A DNA stretch of 64,000 nucleotides from Dugong dugon (lineage: Eukaryota; Chordata; Mammalia; Sirenia; Dugongidae), in assembly GCA_030035585.1 (NCBI GenBank), contig CM057476.1, positions 1,389,001 to 1,453,000 on the forward strand. Direction: 5' to 3'. The translations under genes and the position numbers were made by a program. Positions within the stretch are counted from its first letter, which is position 1; every line of letters begins with the position of its first letter. The notes under the pieces are model-generated. The model was not told the origin of the DNA. It ran no database searches and saw nothing but the letters and a program-made list of their open reading frames with translations. Positions 32,948-44,299 of this stretch are shown piece by piece.

Positions 32948-33028
32948 CAGTAAGCAAGGTAAGCACAGGCTTACTTGTGCTTACTAATTTGTAGTGAACA
33001 ATTTCGCGTTTTTTCACCACATCAAAGA
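32948..33028 (+). repeat. Partial copy of an unrecognised 'taagcaaggtaagca' repeat
   Basis: 'agtaagcaaggtaagcacag', 'gcttacttgtgcttactaat' followed by 'tttttcaccacatcaaag' match the left arm and loop of the palindromic element 200 bp downstream; the right arm is missing here. Confidence 0.75.
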
Positions 33029-33153
33029 TTCTGCTTCTAGGTATGGCTGGGAACTGTCTCTCTCCCAACCCCACAGCACCTTCCTACAGAATCAAAGCCT
33101 TTTTTCAAATTTACAATCCCTGACTGGGGCGGGGGGTGGGGGAGGGAATCACT

Positions 33154-33305
33154 CAATAAGCAAGGTAAGCATGCACTTACTTGTGCTTATTTACTAATCT
33201 GCAGTAAAGTTTCATATGTTTTTCACCACATCAAACCCATGTGGAATAGTTCCCTACAGATTAGTAAGTAAGCACAAGTAAGCCCATGCTTACCTTGTTT
33301 ATTGG
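33154..33305. repeat. Palindromic repeat: ~51-bp inverted arms, 49-bp loop
   Basis: The left arm 33154-33204 (caataagcaaggtaagcatg ... ttactaatctgcag) and the reverse complement of the right arm 33254-33305 (ccaataaacaaggtaagcat ... ttactaatctgtag) agree at about 45 of 51 positions. Each arm contains a smaller inverted pair (ggtaagca / tgtgctta). The flanks gggaatc (33144-33150 and 33305-33311) may be a target duplication. I do not recognise the family; a MITE-like DNA element is the best guess. Confidence 0.75.
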
Positions 33306-33451
33306 GGAATCCGCCCCTGTGTGCCAAGCTTCTATCCAGAGATCTAGAAGAACCAAAATATTTAGAATTCTGTCTGCAGGAGTATCAGTACCAGAATTCT
33401 ATGACAAAAACCTTTCTTTGGCAGTTTTACAGGAGCTTCATGCCCTCTGGT

Positions 33452-33470
33452 CTGCTGCCCCCTTGTGGAG
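33452..33470 (-). promoter_or_regulatory. CTCF-like binding motif
   Basis: The reverse complement reads ctccacaagggggcagcag, which fits the CTCF core (CCAC-AGGGGGCAG). Seen by eye only; occupancy unknown. Confidence 0.55.
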
Positions 33471-33522
33471 GAGATACTAATGTGTTCCTCTGCTAACAGG
33501 TCCTTCTATCAGCCAGAGAGGA

Positions 33523-34420
33523 ACCCTGGTGGCGCAGTGGTTAAAGAGCTCAGCTTATAACCAAAAGGTCAGTGGTTCAAATCCATCAGCCACTCCACGG
33601 GACAACATGTTGCAGTCTGCTTCTGCAAAGATTACAGCCTTGGTGAGCAGCGTCTGGGGTCTTAAAAGCTTGGGAGCAGCCATATAAGATACATCTATTG
33701 ATCCCATCCTGTCGAAAGCAAAGAAGAATGAAGAAAATCAAAGACACAAGGAAATATGAGTCCAAAGGACCACAGGACCACATGAACCACAGCCTCCACC
33801 AGCCTGAGCCCAGAACTAGATGATGCCTGGCTACCACCAACTACTCCTCTGACAGGTATCACAATAGAGGGTCCCGGACACAGCGGGAGGAAAATGTAGA
33901 ACAAAATTCAAATTCACAAAAAAAGACCTGACTTACTAGTCTGACAGAGACTGGAGGAACTCTCAAGACTATGGCCCCTGGACACCCTGCTAACTCTGAA
34001 TTGAAGCCACCCCTGAAGTCTAACTTTCAGCAAAAGATTAGACAGGCCTATAAAACAGACAACACACATGAAGAACATGCTTCTTAGTTCAGTCAAGTAT
34101 ATGAGACCAAATGGGCAACATCTGCCCAAAAGCAAAGATGAGAAGGCAGGAAAGGACAGCAAAACTAGACCAATGGACATGGGGAACCCGGGGTGGAAAG
34201 GGAAAGGGGGAGAGTGCTGACACATTGCAGGGATTGCAACCAATGTCACAAAACAATTTGTGTATAAATTTTTTAATGAGAAACTAATTTGCATTGTAAA
34301 CTTTCACCTAACACACACAGACACACACACACACAAGATCACAGCCTTGGAAACCCTGTGGGGTAGTTCTACTCTGTCCTATAGGGTTGCTATAAATTAA
34401 AATTGACTTGATGGCAATGA
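33523..34420 (+). mobile_element. AfroSINE, long form, split by an L1 3' fragment
   Basis: 33523-33643 (gaggaaccctggtggcgcag ... attacagccttgg) and 34351-34420 (aaaccctgtggggtagttct ... tgacttgatggcaatgag) form one SINE with a 707-bp interruption. Confidence 0.92.
33644..34334 (+). mobile_element. L1 3' UTR fragment inserted in an AfroSINE
   Basis: It runs from 'tgagcagcgtctggggtctt' to 'aaactttcacctaacacaca' and ends in a CA microsatellite (34310-34334) in place of a plain poly-A. Target duplication aagattacagccttgg / aagatcacagccttgg at 33628-33643 and 34335-34350 (15 of 16). Confidence 0.93.
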
Positions 34421-34474
34421 GTTTGTTTTTATCAGCCAGATGCATCCCAGCTAAGACAAACTTTGCAAAGGATT

Positions 34475-34648
34475 TAAAAAAAACCAAAAACAAAAAAAAA
34501 CTAAACCCATCGCCACTGAGTCGATTCTGACTTATAGCAACCCCATAGGACAGAGAAGAACTGCCCCATAAGGTTTCCAAGGCTGTATAATCTTTACAGA
34601 AGCAGACTGCCACATCTTTCGGTGGATTTGAACCGCTGACTTTTAAGG
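34475..34648 (-). mobile_element. AfroSINE, long form, head truncated or lost
   Basis: Reverse copy from 'taaacccatcgccactgagt' through 'agaagcagactgccacatct' to 'ggtggatttgaaccgctgac'. The Pol III head beyond this point is absent. Confidence 0.85.
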
Positions 34649-36029
34649 TAGTAGCAAGGAATGTTTATCAAATGGAAACATACCACGCCAACTATAAAGA
34701 GTCCCCACTTCTCTTCTTAACATTTAGTGTCCTCACAATTACCCAACCAGGTAGGATTGCCCGGTACCCTGGTAGGATTACCAGTGTCCTACCAGGTCCC
34801 TGCTCCCTTCGCCCGCCAGGTATCTGGGGTCCCTAGTGCCACGCCCCTGGGCACGTGGAGGGCACTCAGTTCTGCAGACTGAGTGAAGGAGACTGATACC
34901 GTGGGCCGTAACAGGTTGTCTCTCTTGAGACACATGCTCTGGAGGACCGAAATGCTCACTGTCCGCACCAACAGCACGGAGGCCAGCTGGGAGCTGGCTA
35001 GAAGTGCGGACTCTCAGGACCGTCCTCCCCCAAGACCTGCAGAACCACAGCCTGCATCTTCACAAGACCCCTAGGGGTCCTGCAGGCTCATCAAAGCCTG
35101 AGAAGCACTGCTTCAGCACGCCTTTACATCTCAGAGTCCCTTTGCTAAGGTCTTGTCCTCTTTCTAAGCATCAAGACCTGAGAGCCTCTAAAACCTCGGG
35201 ACTCCAGAAAGCAGCAGTCTTTGACGGGTTGGGAGGCCCACAAGCTGCCTGGGTGCCACAGTGACATCTCCGGCCTACGGTGGCTTGTTAGGTGCTTTCC
35301 ACAGCTAATGTGCCGCTGCCACTGATGTCAGGAAGCCCCACTGCTGTACGAGCTGCCAGAGGCCCCTCTGTTGGGTTGAGTTTCCTCTTACATTTTCAAC
35401 TGTTGATCTGCCAGAGACATGTTTTCACTCAGGCCTATTCCGGGTCTCAGCTTGGTGCCTACGCAGGGAAGTCCCTGAGGACCTGCACACTGAGCGTGTA
35501 GAAGTGCCTGTCGAGGCACACCTGCCTCAGCTTGAACCTTGGCGGCCACACTGTTACCGCTGTTAAACGCTCTCCCGCTGAGGCCCTCAGCAATCACAGC
35601 TGCCTGCCAAGTCATCTGTAGTCCCTGCACCTTCTCAGTGGCATTCAGAAGACATGCTGCTCTTCTTCCCCCGCTGTCATGCTCTGAAGAGCTGGAGGAT
35701 TTCACCAGCAGTGAACAAGTAACTGTTCTGTGAGAACCGGGGGAATGTGACAGAAAGGCTGTCTGTAGGTGCCGCGCGAGCAGCCGTATCTCCTTTCGGG
35801 TTCCGGCTGACAGCATCCTGACGTGGATTCTCCTCCCCAGTAACTTTCAAAACTGTGTTGCAGTCATTTACAGTGAAGGGCTCACCCACGTCCCCTTCTG
35901 AGAAGGTAAGCAACGGGGTGACCACCATGCACCATTTGAACAAATTGCCATTTAGCAAACGTGTGGCCACAAGCACAGAGCGTGAGCGCCCCCTTGTGGC
36001 CCATATGGGCACTCATTCCCTCAAGGAGC
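34649..36029. other. Single-copy stretch, no gene recognised
   Basis: GC-moderate, repeat-poor. Frames up to 142 codons (35388-35816 minus) overlap others and carry no recognisable domain. It holds a CTCF-like motif near 35.99 kb. Confidence 0.4.
35984..36002 (-). promoter_or_regulatory. CTCF-like binding motif
   Basis: The reverse complement reads gggccacaagggggcgctc, very close to the textbook CTCF consensus (TGGCCAC-AGGGGGCGCT). Same orientation as the motif at 33452-33470, 2.5 kb away. Confidence 0.65.
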
Positions 36030-36200
36030 AATTTCTGATTGCCGGGCAATGTTCTAGGCATGGGGTAGGGGGCTACAGAGATGAATAAACAGACGAGGTC
36101 CCTGAGCCCCCGAAGCTGCCATGCCAGTGAAAGAGAAACACATGATATGTACATATGTGTAACAAACAAGATATGCGTTTGATAAACACATGCTTGGGGA
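36030..36200 (-). mobile_element. L2/L3-like fragment, reverse
   Basis: 'ccgggcaatgttctaggcat', 'gctacagagatgaataaaca', 'acgaggtccctgagccc' fit the reverse of an L2 3' region. Confidence 0.5.
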
Positions 36201-36334
36201 CACGGGTCGTCTGCTCTCATCACCCATGACTACTGAGCACTAGAACAGGGCATGGCACAGGTGCACTATAATATGTACCAAATGAATACTTCAGTGAAAA
36301 TGAACAAAAAGGATAAGGAAGGACGGCAAAAGCA

Positions 36335-36675
36335 ATTGTAAAAGACTACTGTGTCATTCAGCCATAAAAAGGAATGAAGTCCTGAGGCACACTCCAATAT
36401 GGATGAACCTTGAAAACACGCTCAGTGAAAGAAGCCAGACATAAAACACCACATGAGGTATGATTCCACTTATGTGAAATGTCTAGAATAGGCAAAGCCA
36501 CTGACAGAAAGTAGATGAGTGGTTTCCAGGGGTTGAGGGAAGGGGAATGAGGGGTAACTGTTTCTATTTGGGGTGATGAAAACTTGCTGGAATGAGATAC
36601 GGGGGATGGCGGCACAACCTTTCGAATGTACTGACCACCACTGAATTGTACACTTTAAGTTGGTTAAAATGGTAA
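36335..36675 (+). mobile_element. Old L1 3' end, host of the full-length L1
   Basis: 'ttcagccataaaaaggaatg', 'gaagccagacataaaacacc', 'gagtggtttccaggggttga', 'gaattgtacactttaagttg' is old L1 3' sequence. It continues at 44246 ('taaaacggtaaattttatga', 'gtattcacaataaaaaaaac') after the 7.57-kb insertion. Confidence 0.85.
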
Positions 36676-37660
36676 TTTTTTTATTTTTCTGTGCTTTAAG
36701 TGAAAGTGTACAATTCAAGCTAGTCTCCCATACAAAAATTTATACATACATTGTTATGTGACCCTAATTGCTCTCCCTATACAGTGACAGCACCTTTCTC
36801 CTTTCCACCCCTGATTTCCCATGTCCATTCAACCAGCTCCTGTCCCTTTTTGCCTTCTCATCTCACTTCTGGACAGGAGCTGCACATTTAGTCTCATGTA
36901 TCTACTTGAGCTAAGAAGCACACTCTTCACAAGTATCATTTTATGTCCCACAGTCCAATCTTTGCCTGAAGAGTGGCATTGGGAATGGTTTGTCTTGGGC
37001 TGAGAGTCCAGAGGCCATGTCTCCTGGGGTCCCACCAGTCTCAATCAAACCAGTAAGTCTGGTCTTTTTACTAGAATTTGAGTTCTCAACCCCACTTTTC
37101 TCCTGCTCCATCAGGGACTCTCTATTGTGTTCCCTGTCAGGGCGGTCATTGGTGGTAGCTGGGCACCATCTAGTTCTTCTGGTCTCAGGCTGTTGCAGTC
37201 TCTGGTTCATGTGGCCCTTTCTGTCTCTTGGGCTAATACTTTCCTTGTGTCTTTGGTGTTCTTCATTCTCCTTTACTCCAGGTGGGTTGGGACCAATTGA
37301 TGCATCTTAGATGGCCACTCACTAGCTTTTAAGACCCTAGATGCCACTCACCAAAGTGGGATGCAGAACATTTTCTTAAACTTTGTTATGCCAACTGACC
37401 TAGATGTCCCCTGAAACCATGGTCCCCAGATCCCTACCCCTGCTACTCTGTCCCTCAAATTGTTTGGTTGTATTCAGGAAACTTCTTAGCTTTGGTTTAG
37501 TCCACTTGTGCTAACTTCCCCTGTGGTGTGTGTTGTCCTTCCCTTCACCTAAGGTAATTCTTGTCTACTATCTAGTTAGTGAATACTCCTCTCCCTCCCT
37601 CCCCACCCTCGTAACCATCAAAGAATGTGTTCTTCTGTGTTTAAACCTTTTCTTGAGTTC

Positions 37661-40600
37661 TTATAACAGTGGTCTTATACAATATTTGTCCTTTTGCGAC
37701 TGACTAAGCTCACTCACCATAATGTCCTCAGATTCCTCCATGTTATGTTTCACGGCTTCATCATTGTTCTTTATCTTTGCATAGTATTCCATTGTGTGAA
37801 TATACCATAATTTGTTTATCCATTTATCTGTTGATGGGCACCTAGGTTGTTTCCATGTTTTTGCTATTGTGAATAGTGCTGCAATAAACATGGGTGTGCA
37901 TATATCTATTCGTGTGATGGCTCTTATTTTTCTAGGATATACTCCAAGGAGTGGTATTGCTGTATCATATGGTACTTCTACTTCTAGCTTTTTAAGGAAG
38001 CGCCAAATCGATTTCTAAAGTGGTTGTACCATTTTACATTCCCATCAACAGTGTATAAGTGTTCCAGTCTCACCACAACTTCTCCAACTTTTATTATTTT
38101 GGGCTTTTAGGATTAATGCTAGCCCTGTTGGGGTGAAATGGCATCTCAGTATAGTTTTCATTTGCATTTCTCTAATGGCTATGATTGTGAGCATTTCCTC
38201 ATGTGTCTGTTAGCTGCCTGAATGTCTTCTTTGGTGAAGTGCCTGTTCATATCCTTTACGCATTTTTTTAATTGGGTTATTTGTCTTTTTGTTGTTGAGG
38301 TTTTACAGTATCTTGTAGATTTTAGAGATTAGACACTGATCAAATTTGTTATAGCCAAAATTTTTTTCCCAGTCTGTAAGTTGTCTTTTTCTCTTTGGGT
38401 GAAGTCTTTCGATGAGCATAAGTGTTTGGGTTTTAGGAGCTCCCAGTTACCTAGTTTCTCTTCTGGTGTTTGTGCATTGTTACTTATGGTTTGTATTCTG
38501 TTTATGCCATGTGTTAGGGCTCCTAGCGTTGTCCCTATTTTTTCTTTCATGATCTTTATCGTTTTCAATTGTATATTTAGGTCTTTGATCCATTTTGAGT
38601 TAGTTTTTGTGCACCGGTGAGGTATAGGTCTTGTTTCAGTTTCTTGCAGATGGATATCCAGTTGTGCCAGCACCATTTGTTAAAGAGACTCTCTTTTCCC
38701 CAATTAACAGACTTTGGGCCTTTGTCAAATATCAGCTGCTCATAGGTGGATGAATTTATGTCTGGATTGTCAATTCTGTTCCACTGGTCTATGTATCTGT
38801 TGTTGTACCAGTACCAGGCTGTTTTGACTACCGTGGTGGTATAATAGGTTCTAAAATCAGGTAGTGTGAGGCCTCCCACTTTGTTCTTCTTGAGTAATGC
38901 TTTACTTATCCAGGGCCTCTTCCCTTTCCATATGAAGTTGGTGATTTGTTTCTCCATCTCGTTAAAAAATGCTGGTGGAATTTGGATTGGGATTGCATTG
39001 TATCTGTAGATTGCTTTGGGTAGAATTGACTTTTTCACAATGTTGAGTCTTCCTATCCATGAGCAACGTATGTTTTTCCACTTATGCAGGTCTGTCTTGG
39101 TTTCTTGCAGTAGTGTCTTGTAGTTTTCATTGTATAGGTCTTTTACGTCCCTGCTTAGATTTATTCCTATTTTATCTTCTTGGGGGCTATTATAAATGGT
39201 ATTGATTTGGTGATTTCCTATTCAAGGTTCTCTTTGTGGATGTAAAGGAATCCAACTGATTTTTGTATGTTTATCTTGTATCCTAAAACTTTGCTGAAAT
39301 CTTCTATTAGTTCCAGTAGTTTTCTTGTGGATTCTTTGGGGCTTTCTGTGTATAAGATCATATCATCTGCAAATAGAGATACTTTGACTTTTTCTTACCA
39401 ATTTGGATGCCCTTTATTTCTTTTTCTAGCCTAATTGCTCTGGCTAGGACCTCCAGCACAATGCTGAATAAGAGTGGTGATAAATGGCATCCTTGTCTGG
39501 TTCCTGTTCTCAAGGTGAATGCTTTCAAACTCTCTCCATTTAGGATGATGCTGGCTGTTGGCTTTGTATAAATGCCCTTAATTATGTTGAGGAATTTCCC
39601 TTCTATTCCTATTTTGCTGAGAGTTTTTATCATGAATGGGTGTTGGACTTTGTCAAATGCCTTTTCTGCATCAGTTGATAAGATCATGTGGTTCTTGTCT
39701 TTTATTTATGTGGTGGATTACATTGATTGTTTTTCTAATGTTGAGCCATCCCTGCATACCTGGTATAAATCCCACCTGATCATGGTGAATTATTTTTATG
39801 ATATGTTGTTGAATTCTATTGGCTAGAATTTTGTTGAGGATTTTTGCATCAATGTTCATGAGGGATAGTGGTCTATAATTTTCTTTTTTTGTGCTGTCTT
39901 TACCTGGTTTTGGTATCAGGGTTATACTGGCTTCATAGAAAGAGTTTGGGAGTATTCCATCATTTCCTATGCTCTGAAATACCTTTAGTAGTGGTGGTGT
40001 TAATTCTTCTCTGAAAGTTTGGTAGAATTCTCCAGTGAAACCGTCCAGGCCAGGGCTTTTTTTCGTTGGGAGTTTTTTAATTACCTTTTCAATCTCTTCT
40101 TTTGTTATAGGTTTATTTAGTTGTTCTACCTCTGTTTCTGTTAGTTTAGATAGGTAGGGAGTTTCTAGAAATTTGTCCATATCCTCTCAGTTTTCAAATT
40201 TGTTACAGTACAATTTTTCATACTATTCTGTTATGATTCTTTTAATTTCAGTTGGGTCTATGGTGATATCACCCATCTCATTTCTTATATGGGTTATTTG
40301 CTTCCTGTCCTGTTTTTCTTTTGTCAGTTTGGCCAATGGTTTATCGATTTTGTTGATCTTTTCAAAGAACCAGGTTTTGGTCTTCTTAACTATTTCAATT
40401 GTTTTTCTATTCTATTTCATTTAATTCTGCTCTAATTCTTATTATTTCCATTCTTCTGGTGCCCAAGGGCTTCTTTTGCTGCTCTCTTTCTACTTGTTTG
40501 TGTTGTACGGTTAATGTTTTTATTTTGGCCGTTTCTTCTTTTTGGATATGTGCATTTATTGCAATAAACTGACCTCTGAGCACTGCTTTTGCTGTGTCCC

Positions 40601-41454
40601 AAAGGTTCTGGTAGGATGTGCTTTCATTCTTGTTTGATTCTATGAATTTCTTTAATCCATCTTGAGTTCTTCTGTAACGCAGTAGTTTTTGAGCAAGGTG
40701 TTGTTCAGTTTTCATGTGTTTGACCTTTTTTCCTTGCTTTTTTGGTTATTGATTTCTACTTTTATGGTCTTATGGTCAGAAAAGATGCTTCGTAATATTT
40801 TGATGCTTTGGATTCTGTTAAAGCTTGCTTTATGGTCTAATATGTGGTCTATTTTGGAGAATGTTCCACATGCACTGGAAAAGAAAGTATACTTGGCTGC
40901 TGTTGGGTGGAGTGTTTTGTATATGTCTATGAGATCAAGTTGGTTGATTTTGGCATGTAGATCTTCCGTGTCTTTATTGAGCTTCTTTCTGGATGTTCTG
41001 TCCTTCACTGAAAGTGCTATGATGAAGTCTCCTACTATTATTGTGGAGGTGTCTATCTCTCTTTTCAATGCTGTTAGAGTTTGTTTTATGTATTTTGGAG
41101 CCCTGTCGTTGGGTGCATAAATATTTATTATGGTTATGTCCTCCTGGTGTATTGACCCTTTAATCATTATACAGTGTACTTCCTTATCCTTTGTGGTGGA
41201 TTTTACTTTAAAGTCTATTTTGTCAGAGATTAATATTGCCACTCCTGCTCTTTTTTGAGTGTTGTTTGCTTGATATATTTTTTTCCATCCTTTGAGTTTT
41301 AGTTTGTGTCTTTAAGTCTAAGGTGTGTCTCTTGTAGGCAGCATATAGACGGATCGTGTTTTTTTAATCCAATCTGCCACTCTCTCTTTATTGGTGCATT
41401 TAGTCCATTTACATTCAGCATAATTATTGACAGGTATGAGTTCAGTGCTGTCAT
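37661..41454 (-). pseudogene. L1 ORF2 (endonuclease-reverse transcriptase), broken
   Basis: About 3.8 kb, the normal ORF2 length. The probable start is at 41454 (MTALNSYLS, then MLNVNGLNAPIKR). The endonuclease part keeps INIYAPN, IVGDF, SKIDHIL and SDHK words (40712-41242), but the residue after GDF, normally Asn, is Ile. The reverse transcriptase part keeps [29 protein letters not shown] (39671-40180) and [14 protein letters not shown] (39358-39687). The catalytic FADD box is intact at 39362-39373 but in a different frame from the sequence before it. At least four frameshifts: near 41.38, 39.68, 39.38 and 38.64 kb. The C-terminus ends ...KDKYCIRPLL. Confidence 0.9.
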
Positions 41455-41902
41455 TTTGATGTCTTTTTTGTGTGCTGTTGACAGTTTCTTCGTTCCACTT
41501 AATTTTCTGTACCGTCGTTTTTCTTTATGTATTTTCTTTTCATCTTTTTCATTGTTGTTGATTTTGTATTTGCTAAGTCTTTATGTTTTTCTTGTTTTTT
41601 ATTTTGATGTCTAGGATTGTTAGTTTCCTTTGTAGTTACCTCAATATTTACCCCGATTTTTAAAGTTTAAACCATGCTTTTACTTCTTTATATTGCCTTG
41701 ACTTCCCTCCATATGAAAAATCTATGTCTACATTTTTTAAGTCCCTCTTTTTTGTTTTAATGTTGTCATCTTTTACATATTGACATCTCTGTTTCCTTAT
41801 TTTCAGTTTTTCAGCTTTGATTTATTTTTGTGATTTCCCTATCTGGGTTGACATCTGGTTGCTCTGTCCTGTATTCTAGTCTTAGGTTGTTATCTGATCT
41901 TA

Positions 41903-42882
41903 TTAATTTTCTAACCAGAGGACTTCCTTTAGTATTTCTTGTAATTTTAGTTTGGTTTTTACAAATTCCCTGAACTTCTGTTTATCCGGAAATGCCCTAA
42001 TTTCACCATCCTATTTGAGAGACAGTTTTTCTGGATATATAATTCTTGGCTGGCAATTTTTTTCCTTCAAGGCTTTATACATGTTATCCGATTGCCTTCT
42101 TGCCTGCATGGTTTCTGCTGAGTAGTCTGAGCTTAGTCTTATTGACTCTCCTTCGTAGATGACTTTTCGTTTATCCCCAGCCACTCTTAAAATTCTCTCT
42201 TTATCTTTGGTTTTGGCAAATTTGATTATAACATGTCTTGGTGACTTTCTTTTGGGATCTACCTTATGTGGGGTTTGACGAACATCTTGGATAGATATCT
42301 TCTCATCTTTCACGGTATCAGGGAAGTTTTCTGCCAACAAATCTTTAACAACTCTCTCCATATTTTCTGTTATCCACCCACCCCCCGCCCCGTTCTGGTA
42401 CTCCAATCACTCGTAGGTTATTCCTCTTGATAGAGTCCCACATAATTCTTAGGGTTTCTTCACTTTTTAAAATTCTTTTATCTGATTTTTCCTCAAATAA
42501 GTTGGTGTCAAATGCTTCATCTTCGATGTCACTACTGAGTTGTCTAATTCTGAAATTTTATTGTTAATCTTCTGGATTTCTGTTTGCTGTCTCTCTATGG
42601 ATTCTTGCAGCCTGTTAAATTTGTCATTGTGCTCTTAAATAACCTTCTTAAGTTCCTCTATTGCTTTGTCTGTATGTTCCTTGGCTTGTTCTGAGTTTTG
42701 CCTGATCTCCTTCCTGATATCTTGAAGAGTTCTATATATTAATCTTTTGTATTCTATCTCCAGTAATTGCAGGAAATTCTCTTCCTCCAGAAAATTTCTT
42801 GATTCTTTATTTGGGAGCTTGCTGAAGCCATCACAGTTTGCCTCTTTATGTGATCTGGTATTGACTGTTGTCTCTGAGCCAT
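41903..42882 (-). pseudogene. L1 ORF1 (RNA-binding chaperone), broken
   Basis: The probable start at 42882 (MAQRQQSIPDHIKRQ) and natural stop at 41903-41905 give about 326 codons. The N-terminal half encodes a Glu/Lys/Leu-rich coiled coil (EIRQNSEQAKEHTDKAIEEL) with a frameshift and stops. The C-terminal half (42011-42406) keeps the RNA-binding part: MERVVKDLLAENFPD, SPRHVIIKFAKTKDKERIL, GESIRLSSDYSAETMQARR. An in-frame stop at 42011-42013 (after PEKLSLK) removes the last ~35 codons, which continue in frame as DGEIRAFPDKQKFREF. Confidence 0.88.
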
Positions 42883-44245
42883 CAATAAGTTATTATATTT
42901 ATTTATTTTATGTTTGCTTGCTGTGTCCTAGCTTCTTGTTTTGTTGTGTTTTGATATGCCCAAATAGGCTGCTCGTGTGAGCTAGTTTGATTATTGCTAC
43001 CTTTGAAGCTCTAACATTCTGTCACCAGGTGGTCAGATCTGTTACTAAGTATGTGAGCTCAGGAGTCTGTTTACTTTCCCTGTATGAATTCAGCTCAGGT
43101 GTCCAGGTAGTCAGTCACCAAGTGTGTGGTGCAGGCTCTCACCTACAGTCCTAGACAGGCATGGGTGATTGGTGTAGGCACAGGTATCTGGCTGCAGTAG
43201 GTGGTCACATGCTGAGTAAGGCAGGGGGCTGATAGCTGCCCCTGAGTGTCTAGGAGGAAAGCATGTCCCTGTTCCCTAGAGTGAGTAGGTGGGTGGGTTT
43301 TGCAGCTGGACTATGAGTGCACAATGCTGTTGGCTCTAAGGACTGCGGGGCAGCACGTATTCTTGGACCCCTGTCATGGGTGGCTAGATGGTGTGGGTGG
43401 AGCCACCAGTCCTCAGGTCCCCGATGTGGGTGAGGACCCTGCTTAATGGGCAGAGAAGTGTCAAATGTCACAAACCTGCCACTTCATCATATAGTTGAAA
43501 TTAGACTTCAGGTATATACCCTGGTGTACTGTGGTAATGAGGGATTACACTGTTGAAATGGGCCCATACAAGTCTATGCAGGCATGAAAGGCATTCAAAG
43601 TCCATGGACCCCTTATGTCTGTGCCTAGGCAAAGGAGCTCTGCCTACCGAGTTCCTGGCTTAGAGGAGCCCACAGATTATTTTCTCCATCTTTGTTAATT
43701 TGTTCTGTCTCCAAGACCAGGAGAATGGCTCAGGGCGTGTGATGGGTCCTACTTCTGGTACATGGGACTTGGCAATTGCTGAAGACCGCCTGGGATCCGG
43801 TGCAGAGCAGGGAGGGGGCAGGTAAATGGGAGAGAGGTTTTTCCCAAAGTGGGTGTTTTTTGATCTGTGTGGTAGGTCAGACGCAAGTACTTATCTTTTG
43901 CCGATTGAGCGGTGCTTTTCACTGGATGCCCAAGCGGACTCTCTGCTACTGGGTTTCTCCCAATGTGGAAAATGCCTCCTGAGCGCCACTGCTTGCCTCA
44001 CCACGCATGCAAGTTGATCTGGCCTGAAAGGCACCGGCTCCCACTGGGACAGGTGTGGTAACTCCTTGCTGCTTCAGAACCGTCTCTCCCTCCCCCTGCC
44101 ACTCAGTCCAATTCCTCAACTTTGCCTTTGATGTTCAGGGCTTCTAGATTGTCGTATATAATTGATTCCCTTGATTTTTTTGGTCTTTGTTGTAAGAGGG
44201 ACCATAGGATGCATCTGACTACTCTGCTATCTCGGCTTCACCTCC
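42883..44245 (-). promoter_or_regulatory. L1 5' UTR / internal promoter region
   Basis: About 1.36 kb between the L1 5' end and ORF1, more GC-rich than the coding part. By analogy with other mammalian L1s it holds the sense Pol II promoter. The YY1-like word near the 5' end reads gccgagatagc instead of the usual gccaagatggc. Confidence 0.7.
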
Positions 44246-44299
44246 TAAAACGGTAAATTTTATGAGTATGTATTCACAATAAAAAAAACTGGACAGCAG

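Larger units (their letters stand above)
36676..44245 (-). mobile_element. Full-length L1 retrotransposon (defective)
   Basis: A 7,570-bp element on the minus strand. Its 5' end (plus 44245) reads ggaggtgaagccgagatagc, the usual GGAGG-GAAGCCAAGATGGC L1 start with changes in the YY1-like word. Order: 5' UTR 44245-42883, ORF1 42882-41903, ~450-bp spacer, ORF2 41454-37661, 3' UTR 37660-36676. Target duplication taaaatggtaa / taaaacggtaa at 36665-36675 and 44246-44256. The left end has ttttttt where the poly-A tail would be. Both ORFs have stops or frameshifts, so it cannot move on its own. Confidence 0.95.
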
